In this document: one piece after another, positions 7,551 to 12,885 of the stretch
Numbering within the stretch: position 1 is the stretch's first letter
Layout: the number at the start of each line of letters is the position of its first letter
Translations under genes and position numbers: made by a program
NCBI GenBank assembly: GCA_964432925.1
Contig: CAYSPM010000078.1
Coordinates: 1-12,929 of the forward strand
Direction of reading: 5' to 3'
From: CAYNTC01 sp964432925
GTDB taxonomy: Bacteria > Planctomycetota > Phycisphaerae > Sedimentisphaerales > Anaerobacaceae
DNA length: 12,929 nt
The notes under the pieces: generated by a model
Seen by the model: only the letters and a program-made list of their open reading frames with translations
Told to the model about the DNA's origin: nothing
The model's database searches: none

Positions 7551-7573
7551 TTAATAAGCCTCAAGCTTATTAA
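7551..7573. repeat. Perfect 9-bp hairpin in the SDR/lipoprotein intergenic region
   Basis: TTAATAAGC (7551-7559) and GCTTATTAA (7565-7573) are perfect inverted copies around the loop CTCAA. There is no adjacent T-run in either direction, so this is more likely a protein-binding palindrome or structural element than an intrinsic terminator. It lies about 80 bp upstream of the SDR promoter. Confidence 0.55.
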
Positions 7574-7650
7574 AACCGACCTTTTCTTGCTACACAGACG
7601 CTTTTAGCGAGCACAGATAAGGTACCTTTATAGATTCGGCAAAGATGTAT

Positions 7651-7678
7651 TTTGCATTTAGCGAATTCCAATTATAAT
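7651..7678 (+). promoter_or_regulatory. Promoter of the SDR gene
   Basis: A perfect TATAAT (7673-7678) follows TTTGCA (7651-7656, 4 of 6) after 16 bp. The -10 box overlaps an in-frame ATG at 7677, which therefore cannot be on the transcript's translated part. This supports the ATG at 7710, about 25 nt after the predicted start site. Confidence 0.5.
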
Positions 7679-7709
7679 GTTATGTTATTCTTCTGAAAGA
7701 GCTATATCA

Positions 7710-8416
7710 ATGGGCAATAGATTAGACGGAAAGGTGGCAGTTGTTACGGGGGCAAGTAGGGGAATCGGCCGAGCTATCAGTGTGGCTCTTGCTGAGGAAG
7801 GTGCAACCGTTGTGTTAGCAGCGCGTTCTTTGAAAGACCTCAAAAGGACGTCCCAGTTAGTTGCAAAGGTGGGTCCATCCCCGGAGATAAATGTTACCGA
7901 TCTAACCGAAGAGAATTCTATTAAGAAACTCGTCGAATTTATCGCTAACAAATTCGGTCGTCTGGATATTTTGGTCAATAATGCTGGGGTCACTCACTCA
8001 GCCAGGCTACAGGAGACAGCAACTGAAGATTGGGATCTATGCTTCGCTGTTAACACCCGCGCACCGTTTATACTGTGTAGAGAGGCCCTGTCATTACTTG
8101 CCAAGGCCGATGTCGGATACATCGTAAATATCGCATCGGTTGTAGGGGTGAAAGGCTATCCGCTCCAAAGCGCCTACACGGCGTCGAAGCACGCACTTCG
8201 AGGGATGACAATCTCTTTGGCAGAAGAATTGAAAGGTTCAAATGTGCAGGTGCGTTTGCTTTGCCCTGGCGGAGTTGATACAGAGTTGCTGGAAAAAGTC
8301 CGGCCCGACATAAAGAAAGAGGACCTCATGCGGCCGGAGGAAATCGCTGAGTTAGTGATTTACCTTGTCACTCACAAAGGCAACGCCGTTATTGATGAGC
8401 TGCACATTCGTCGAGC
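7710..8416 (+). CDS. Short-chain dehydrogenase/reductase, FabG-like (3' end in gap)
   Basis: This is an almost complete classical SDR; 235 residues are visible. Such enzymes are NAD(P)H-dependent oxidoreductases on a Rossmann fold. Seen here are the cofactor loop TGASRGIG (13-20), NNAG (90-93), the catalytic Ser143 in NIASVVG, and Tyr156/Lys160 in YTASK, followed by CPGGVDTELL (185-194). The tail reads IDELHIRR just before the gap, where many family members finish, so few residues are missing. The overall pattern resembles 3-ketoacyl-ACP reductases, but substrate cannot be told from sequence. The start at 7710 is chosen because the upstream ATG at 7677 lies in the promoter. It is probably followed by dtd on the same strand. 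A continuous frame reading through the N run into dtd is an artefact. Confidence 0.9.
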
Positions 8417-8516
8417 NNNNNNNNNNNNNNNNNNNNNNNNNNNNNNNNNNNNNNNNNNNNNNNNNNNNNNNNNNNNNNNNNNNNNNNNNNNNNNNNNNNN
8501 NNNNNNNNNNNNNNNN
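8417..8516. other. Scaffold gap 2 (100 N)
   Basis: Exactly 100 N between the SDR C-terminus and the middle of dtd. Family lengths imply that the gap must hold the SDR stop plus roughly 55 codons of dtd (about 165 bp), so the true gap should exceed 100 bp. Confidence 0.95.
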
Positions 8517-8795
8517 GACGCCGGCAAAATGAATCGCAGCGTGCTCGATATTGGGGGCAGCATCTTGATAGTGAGCAATTTCACCCTTCATGGCGATTGC
8601 CATAAAGGGCGTCGGCCAAGTTTCGACGCGGCAGCGGAGCCGGAGTCAGCCAAGGAACTCTACGAAAGAATAGCTCAGTTAGTTGCTCAGCAGGATGTGG
8701 CAGTTGAAAAAGGTGTCTTTGGCGAATATATGAGTGTGAGCAGTGTTAACGACGGCCCTGTTACTTTTCTGTTGGACAGCGGCAGACTATTCTAA
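8517..8795 (+). CDS. dtd: D-aminoacyl-tRNA deacylase, C-terminal part
   Basis: The 92 residues after the gap match the C-terminal two thirds of DTD, a cytosolic homodimeric editing enzyme of about 145-150 residues that removes D-amino acids (and Gly) mischarged onto tRNA. Visible motifs are KMNRSVLDIGG, the active-site segment SNFTLHGD (SQFTL in most members, so Gln is replaced by Asn), KGRRPSF, and VNDGPVT, which carries the Gly-cisPro pair that gives chiral selectivity. The N-terminal ~55 residues are lost in the gap. The stop TAA (8793-8795) overlaps by 4 bp the TAG of the opposite PEP-CTERM gene. It is probably co-transcribed with the SDR gene. Confidence 0.93.
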   Translation, partial: DAGKMNRSVLDIGGSILIVSNFTLHGDCHKGRRPSFDAAAEPESAKELYERIAQLVAQQDVAVEKGVFGEYMSVSSVNDGPVTFLLDSGRLF

Positions 8796-9382
8796 TCTTT
8801 GCATTTTTGCTTGCCACGTGGTCGGGCGGTGCGTTTGGCAAACAGGACCCCCAGGCTAAGTAACAAAACTGTAGCAGGTTCGGGTATGGATACTGTATAC
8901 TCGATTGGTGCGCTGGAGCTACTAGTCTTTGGGACAACTGAGCCGCCGCCACCTCCACTGAAGCCCTGCCTACTATAGTCTGGAATGGCAGGAAACAAAC
9001 GACTACCGCCACCGCCGCCACCTGCAGTACGTACGACCTTTTCGCCCGCTACAAAATCGTACTCAACAGGTTCGAAAACCGCAACAATCACCTTAGACCC
9101 ATTGAGTTGCACTGTGGTGCTGATTGCTGTAGGATCGCTAACATCGCCGAGCCAGTGAGCGAATTTGTAGCCTGTTTGTGGTAACGCAGTAATAGCGACC
9201 TCGGAGTCTAGTGCAAAGTGATGAAGACCAGCAATTGGTGTTATGTTGCCGCCCTTAGTGGGACTCTGCTGTATGAGAAGATCAACAGCGCGATTTGCAC
9301 CGTAGGCAGGTTTAATTGCGCCAGCAATGGTGAAAATCGTGGCTAGTGTTACAGCAGCGATAATTGTAATACTGCGTTTCAT
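8792..9382 (-). CDS. PEP-CTERM sorting-signal protein with an InlB-type repeat domain
   Basis: This exported 196-residue protein has a signal peptide (residues 1 to about 29, ending AYGA) and one divergent InlB B-repeat-like domain at about 48-105 (AITALPQTGYKFAHWLGD then TVQLNGSKVIVAVFEP). A flexible Gly-rich region follows (120-148) with GGGGGGS and GGGGGS runs. It ends in a PEP-CTERM tail: SIPEPATV (165-172), a hydrophobic segment LLLSLGVLF, then basic RTARPRGKQK. PEP-CTERM tails are recognised by exosortase at the cell envelope, typically for proteins going to the cell surface or extracellular matrix; no exosortase gene is in this window. GGGAGG 6 nt upstream selects the ATG at 9382 over one at 9412, and the signal peptide then starts with MKRS. 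Its promoter and a leader hairpin lie upstream. Function beyond surface display is unknown. Confidence 0.87.
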   Translation of the reverse strand: MKRSITIIAAVTLATIFTIAGAIKPAYGANRAVDLLIQQSPTKGGNITPIAGLHHFALDSEVAITALPQTGYKFAHWLGDVSDPTAISTTVQLNGSKVIVAVFEPVEYDFVAGEKVVRTAGGGGGGSRLFPAIPDYSRQGFSGGGGGSVVPKTSSSSAPIEYTVSIPEPATVLLLSLGVLFAKRTARPRGKQKCKD

Positions 9383-9403
9383 CAACCACCTCCCGTGTAT
9401 TCC

Positions 9404-9449
9404 GGTGATCATAAACCTCCAGATGTTTACTCTGCGTCAACAGATCACC
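9404..9449 (-). promoter_or_regulatory. Leader stem-loop of the PEP-CTERM gene
   Basis: GGTGATC (9404-9410) and GATCACC (9443-9449) are perfect 7-bp inverted arms; in the RNA the stem extends to 9 pairs with one G-U pair. The 32-nt loop holds a second GGAGG. The stem ends about 20 nt before the start codon, just upstream of the ribosome binding site. It could be an RNA element affecting translation or a DNA operator. Confidence 0.45.
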
Positions 9450-9536
9450 AGATATTAAAGTTTGTGCGGTCGACATGGGAATCTCTAATACGTTCCCACT
9501 TTGACCTTAACAGCCCCCATAATGAATTATGATAAT

Positions 9537-9565
9537 AGAATACCTTATTAAGTTGTGAAAGTCAA
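9537..9565 (-). promoter_or_regulatory. Candidate promoter of the PEP-CTERM gene
   Basis: On the minus strand TTGACT (9565-9560, 5 of 6) is followed by 17 bp and TATTCT (9542-9537, 4 of 6). The predicted start near 9530 falls on a 14-bp palindrome, CATAAT/ATTATG (9518-9531), that could be an operator. The leader would be about 148 nt, long enough to include the stem-loop at 9404-9449. Confidence 0.4.
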
Positions 9566-9953
9566 GGGTTTTTAGCTGTGAGTGTGAGGTGGCCGGCGAA
9601 TAATTGCGCAAATTACCTTTACGGTGTAATAGACATATTCTTTTAGGACTTATAGTGATCCGTCAGCAAGAAATAAAGCAGATTTTTTTGCTAACAAAAC
9701 CGGATAATTTAAATAATTATCCTTTTAACGTGATCTTAAAATCTTTTGCCTCTACTTCCATCGAAGTTGAGATAGTTCTTCTTCGGTGCGAATAAATAGC
9801 ACGGTGCCGTCGTTTAAGAGGATCGCCGTTTTTAAAAGACAAGCTTGCCCCAGCGCAGGCGGGGGGTAACTGCTCCTCGGAATTTAGACAATGGAGAGTA
9901 CTTAATCACAAACAACTTTAGTAAAAAATATTTGGGTTAATGAACGATCATTC
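9566..9953. other. Intergenic region between the PEP-CTERM and GLUG genes
   Basis: No supported gene. On the minus strand a 44-codon stretch without an ATG is open from 9883 to a TAG at 9752 and reads protein-like in part (TAILLNDGTVLFIRTEEEL). It could be a decayed gene remnant, but I cannot identify it. A perfect 8-bp hairpin sits at 9702-9722. Confidence 0.35.
9702..9722. terminator. AT-rich hairpin, possible terminator
   Basis: GGATAATT (9702-9709) and AATTATCC (9715-9722) are perfect inverted 8-bp arms with a 5-nt loop. TTTT follows on the plus strand, and GGTTTTG follows on the minus strand. The stem is AT-rich, so strength is doubtful. It is 230 bp past the stop of the GLUG gene, for which it could serve as a terminator. 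Confidence 0.35.
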
Positions 9954-11459
9954 CTACCAAATAGATGCAGGGGTCCATACTCCAAGCTCATCTACAGCTT
10001 CGTTGCCTGAAAGAACCGCATCAGCAGTACAATCGGAAATAACTGCTCCCCTAGCTACTCCAAACAAACCACCGACAAGGTATACTCCTGTGACATTCCC
10101 TGTCATATGGCAATCCGTCATGTCCCCATAGCTCTCACCTGCAAGGGCTCCGATATAGTTATAACCGATAATATAGGCATCTTGAATTGTCAGATTAGTT
10201 ACAACTCCATGAGTCATAATTTCACCAAAAAGGCCCAGACAACTACCCCCTTCAATAGTAAGGTTGGAAATCGTATGACCTTGGCCGTTAAAGGTCCCAT
10301 TGAAGATAAAAATCGGGGCAGTGGACCAAACCATACCAGACATGTCAATATCCGCAACAAGTATATAGTGAGCATTGATATCATAATTATTGATCGCCAC
10401 CAGATCCCGGGCCGTTTTAATCTCATAGGGTTCATCCGGGGTCCCACTACCAGATAGTTGTGTAATGGGGTATTGATCAGTCAATCTGGTTAATTGTGGA
10501 TAGGTATTAGGTTCTGTAATCGTCCAAATATCTACCAAACCATGAGATGTTTCACCGGCAAAGTCCCATCCGACGCTTAAATAAGTCCCAGAATCCTGTA
10601 ATTTTGCAGTGGGTAGCCCAACACCCCCGGCACTAATTTTTTGACCACTTACCTGTATGTCCCAGAAACTGTGCGTGGTCCGTCCTGAGCTTTTTCCAAT
10701 AAGACCTCCTATTGAATTGTTTGAGTCTGCTATGATCTCACATGCAGCGTAACACCGACAAACCGCAGCTTCATAAGAATCGTTATTACCAATCAAGCCA
10801 CCCAAAGACTTTTCTCCGGTTACAGTACCTATTGCGTAGCAATCTGAAATATTGTCATAATTCGTCCCAACCAAACCTCCCACTTCACCTCCTACACCCT
10901 GGATATTGCAAAACGCGGAACAGTCCACGACATGCCCACCATAGTTAACGCCTACTAAACCTCCGACCATTGATTCACCACTGATACTTCCTGTAACACT
11001 ACACTGTAATATCAAACCGTAATTACCACCAACCAATGCTCCCACACTACTACTCAAGCCGAGGATTGTGATATTTCGGAGTTCGATATCTTTAACGACA
11101 CCATACGAGAAGCCGATGAGCCCTAATACCTTTGTACGCTGAGAACCCTTAATTACCATATTCGAGATGCTATAACCATTGCCATCTAAAGTTCCAGCAA
11201 ACTGAAAAATGAACGATTCGTTAAGAATCTCATCTCCTGGTATATTCGGATCCAGATCAATATCTGCTATCAGTTTGAAATATTTGAAGTAATAATCACT
11301 GTTGCCTATTAACTTCAACTGTTCGGCTGTTGAGATTAAATAGGGATCGTTCGGCTCGCCCGTACCACCAGCAAATTCAACCGCAAGAGCAGTTGAGCCG
11401 AATAGCGCGAAAATTGCCACATAAAGGCACCGTGCTTTGAAGACATGAAATGCACTCAT
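9954..11459 (-). CDS. Secreted GLUG-repeat protein with two tandem halves
   Basis: This 501-residue exported protein has a signal peptide ending ALA at residue 26. It has two related halves. The first (about 27-330) opens GGTGEPNDPYLISTAEQL and passes ADIDLD and AGTLDGNGYSISNM. It then carries about five GLUG-type units (for example VGGLVGVNYG, VGGLVGTNYD, LGGLIGNND) and a closing module HSFWDIQVSGQ to YPQLTRL (263-325). The second (about 335-501) opens SGSGTPDEPYEIKTARDL, repeats ADIDMS and NGTFNGQGHTISNL, and has two GLUG units, then stops abruptly without the closing module. GLUG repeats form beta-solenoid-like surface or secreted proteins, sometimes linked to adhesion; substrate unknown. 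There is no PEP-CTERM or other anchor. GGAGG 8 nt upstream selects the ATG at 11459 over one at 11486. The C-terminus looks shortened. Confidence 0.85.
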   Translation of the reverse strand: MSAFHVFKARCLYVAIFALFGSTALAVEFAGGTGEPNDPYLISTAEQLKLIGNSDYYFKYFKLIADIDLDPNIPGDEILNESFIFQFAGTLDGNGYSISNMVIKGSQRTKVLGLIGFSYGVVKDIELRNITILGLSSSVGALVGGNYGLILQCSVTGSISGESMVGGLVGVNYGGHVVDCSAFCNIQGVGGEVGGLVGTNYDNISDCYAIGTVTGEKSLGGLIGNNDSYEAAVCRCYAACEIIADSNNSIGGLIGKSSGRTTHSFWDIQVSGQKISAGGVGLPTAKLQDSGTYLSVGWDFAGETSHGLVDIWTITEPNTYPQLTRLTDQYPITQLSGSGTPDEPYEIKTARDLVAINNYDINAHYILVADIDMSGMVWSTAPIFIFNGTFNGQGHTISNLTIEGGSCLGLFGEIMTHGVVTNLTIQDAYIIGYNYIGALAGESYGDMTDCHMTGNVTGVYLVGGLFGVARGAVISDCTADAVLSGNEAVDELGVWTPASIW

Positions 11460-11498
11460 GATAAGGCCCTCCAATATATACCGCATTTATATATAGCT

Positions 11499-11527
11499 AT
11501 GATAGCAAACCGTCGAAGAAAGAGCAA
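11499..11527 (-). promoter_or_regulatory. Weak candidate promoter of the GLUG gene
   Basis: On the minus strand TATCAT (11504-11499, 5 of 6) lies 17 bp after TTGCTC (11527-11522, 3 of 6). The predicted leader is about 33 nt. The surrounding ATATATA-rich DNA offers alternative -10 boxes, so this is tentative. Confidence 0.3.
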
Positions 11528-11860
11528 GATAAATGATATGCTGAGCACATCAAAGATATGTTAGGCTTCTATTTCCATCGAATTGGAAGTGTTCCTTCCA
11601 TATCTGGGAGCTGCCCCATTTCTGTAAGGGCATAATCCTACTGTTCGAGATGTGTCGTAGGACTACACTTGCTATGAAAGGAGCTACACGTAGGATTTTG
11701 TGACAGATTGCAGGGTCTTTCTTGCTCTGCGTACAGCCAAAGCTGGAGAACGTTCTATCAGCAAACCCACCCAGCGATAACAACCTCCTCGTAAAGTTTA
11801 TCTCTCATACCTTGCATCTCATGCCTCGTGTACGCGTTTATGCGTATCCCCTCATTCACG
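11528..11860. other. Intergenic region between GLUG and korB genes with competing hairpin arms
   Basis: No gene is convincing. AATCCTAC (11634-11641) is perfectly complementary to GTAGGATT (11690-11697), and its core TCCTAC can instead pair with GTAGGA at 11657-11662, so two exclusive stem-loops are possible. Near the end of korB there is a small TACGC/GCGTA hairpin (11831-11846) without a T-run. Confidence 0.35.
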
Positions 11861-12592
11861 CTACTTCAATTGTCCCAGCGGAAAAACCTTTGTCATTTCA
11901 TTTTCAATCCACTCCATTGCATCTATTGGCTTCATCCGCCAATATGTTGGACAAGGACTGAGCACCTCAACAAGTGAAAGACCTTGGGTGCCTTCAGCCT
12001 GCAATTTGAAAGCATGCTTGATAGCCTTTTGGGTCTTGCGGATTTGAGCTGCGCTGCTAAGCGCACAGCGCTCAATATAGATCGCTCCCGGCAATACTGC
12101 CAGTAGTTCAGATACTTGCAGTGGATAGCCCTGGTTGGCAGCTTTTCGACCCTGTTGCGTTGTTTGTGTCACCTGTCCCAGAACGGTTGTTGGTGCCATT
12201 TGCCCGCCAGTCATTCCAAAGACCGCGTTGTTAATGAAAATGACCGTTATCTGCTCAGCTCTGTGAGCGGCATGAATAATCTCGGCGGTGCCGATGGCGG
12301 CAAGGTCACCGTCGCCCTGATATGAAAAGATTATTTTGTCAGGATTAGTTCGTTTCATCCCTGTTGCGACAGCCGGTGCTCTGCCGTGCGCAACCTCAAC
12401 CATATCAACATCAAGGTAATCGTACGCCAAGACCGCACACCCTACCGGAGCAATGCCAATGGTCCTTTCACGTATGTCCAGTTCATCGATTGCCTCAGCA
12501 ATGAGCCGATGGGCAATGCCGTGTCCGCAACCAGGACAATAATGCGTCGGGCAATCTTTAAGGGTGGATGTTCGCTTAAATACTGTCTCCAT
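11861..12592 (-). CDS. korB: 2-oxoacid:ferredoxin oxidoreductase, beta subunit (KorB/VorA type)
   Basis: This 243-residue thiamine-diphosphate subunit belongs to the enzymes that oxidatively decarboxylate 2-oxoglutarate or branched-chain 2-oxoacids to acyl-CoA while reducing ferredoxin, a hallmark of anaerobic metabolism. It shows CPGCGHG (19-25), a TPP/Mg motif GDGD (93-96) ending NN (121-122), and GMTGGQMAPTT (126-136). Cys19, Cys22, Cys52 and Cys214 (SPCPT) fit the four ligands of the beta-subunit [4Fe-4S] cluster. An upstream TTG at 12622 is in frame, but the family start METVFKR corresponds to the ATG at 12592. The usual alpha and gamma partner genes are not adjacent: upstream is a disrupted four-helix-bundle gene, and downstream is a gene-free region. 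Whether the substrate is 2-oxoglutarate or another oxoacid cannot be settled. Confidence 0.92.
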   Translation of the reverse strand: METVFKRTSTLKDCPTHYCPGCGHGIAHRLIAEAIDELDIRERTIGIAPVGCAVLAYDYLDVDMVEVAHGRAPAVATGMKRTNPDKIIFSYQGDGDLAAIGTAEIIHAAHRAEQITVIFINNAVFGMTGGQMAPTTVLGQVTQTTQQGRKAANQGYPLQVSELLAVLPGAIYIERCALSSAAQIRKTQKAIKHAFKLQAEGTQGLSLVEVLSPCPTYWRMKPIDAMEWIENEMTKVFPLGQLK

Positions 12593-12602
12593 TGCTCCTG
12601 CC

Positions 12603-12658
12603 CTGCTAAGATTAAAACTCAAAGCTAAAAGCGAAAAACCATAATTTAAATTTCAAAA
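12603..12658 (-). repeat. Degenerate T-rich heptad repeat upstream of korB
   Basis: Read on the minus strand from 12658, a short T-run recurs every 7 nt for about eight units: TTTTGAA, ATTTAAA, TTATGGT, TTTTCGC, TTTTAGC, TTTGAGT, TTTAATC, TTAGCAG. The loose consensus is TTTTNRN. It begins at the stop codon of the disrupted gene (12653) and runs to the korB ribosome-binding region. Confidence 0.5.
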
Positions 12659-12730
12659 CTTATTTCTACCTTTGAGAGTTAAGATGCTTGAACCCAATAT
12701 ATTTGCTAATTCTTTAGTTTCATTTAAGAG

Positions 12731-12739
12731 ATATTCTAA
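12731..12739. repeat. Left copy of 9-bp target-site duplication
   Basis: ATATTCTAA directly abuts the left terminal inverted repeat of the MITE-like element and is repeated exactly at 12877-12885. On the minus strand it reads TTAGAATAT, three codons (Leu-Glu-Tyr) of the disrupted gene. Confidence 0.85.
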
Positions 12740-12876
12740 GGCTCTGTTGAAAAGGTCGGTTGTCATTTCGACCGAATCCCCTAAGGGGCGGAGTGGAGAA
12801 ATCTATTAAAAAACAGATTCCTCGACTCGGCTTCGCCTCGCTCGGAATGACAGTTTTTTAGGTTTTCAACAGAGCA
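12740..12876. mobile_element. 137-bp MITE-like palindromic element
   Basis: The element has terminal inverted repeats GCTCTGTTGAAAA (12741-12753) and TTTTCAACAGAGC (12863-12875), perfect over 13 bp. Inner arms continue the symmetry: TGTCATTTCGA (12761-12771) against TCGGAATGACA (12842-12852, 10 of 11) and GAGAAATCT (12796-12804) against AGATTCCTC (12815-12823, 8 of 9). The whole can thus fold as one long imperfect hairpin with its tip near 12809, plus small side hairpins CCCC-TAA-GGGG (12778-12788) and GGCTTCGCC. It codes no transposase, so it would be mobilised in trans. The inner TGTCATTTCGA...GAGAAATCT motif recalls a dispersed palindromic repeat seen in many bacterial genomes. The ends loosely recall IS6-type termini (GGYNCTGTTGCAAA), but a 9-bp duplication does not fit that family's usual 8 bp. 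Confidence 0.85.
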
Positions 12877-12885
12877 ATATTCTAA
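12877..12885. repeat. Right copy of 9-bp target-site duplication
   Basis: ATATTCTAA directly follows the right terminal repeat of the element and matches 12731-12739 exactly, as expected from staggered-cut insertion. Confidence 0.85.

Larger units (their letters stand above)
7343..7709. other. Divergent intergenic region with promoters both ways and a perfect hairpin
   Basis: No gene is seen. It contains the lipoprotein promoter (7418-7446, minus), a 9-bp perfect hairpin (7551-7573) and the SDR promoter (7651-7678, plus); each is entered separately. Confidence 0.5.

Noticed and set aside
7677..8795. Single long fusion protein of SDR plus DTD
   Set aside because: It exists only because N bases are read through; both halves match separate families with normal ends.
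9838..9866. GC-rich patch CTTGCCCCAGCGCAGGCGGGG as a terminator or REP element
   Set aside because: Only a 4-bp stem can form, there is no T-run, and there is no second copy in the window.
11550..11783. 77-codon minus-strand open frame between GLUG and korB genes
   Set aside because: No recognisable domain, no supporting ribosome binding site noticed, and it spans the hairpin-rich spacer; too weak to call.
12593..12622. Upstream TTG start for korB at 12622
   Set aside because: It adds ten residues not typical of the family and lies in the heptad repeat; METVFKR at 12592 matches the usual N-terminus.
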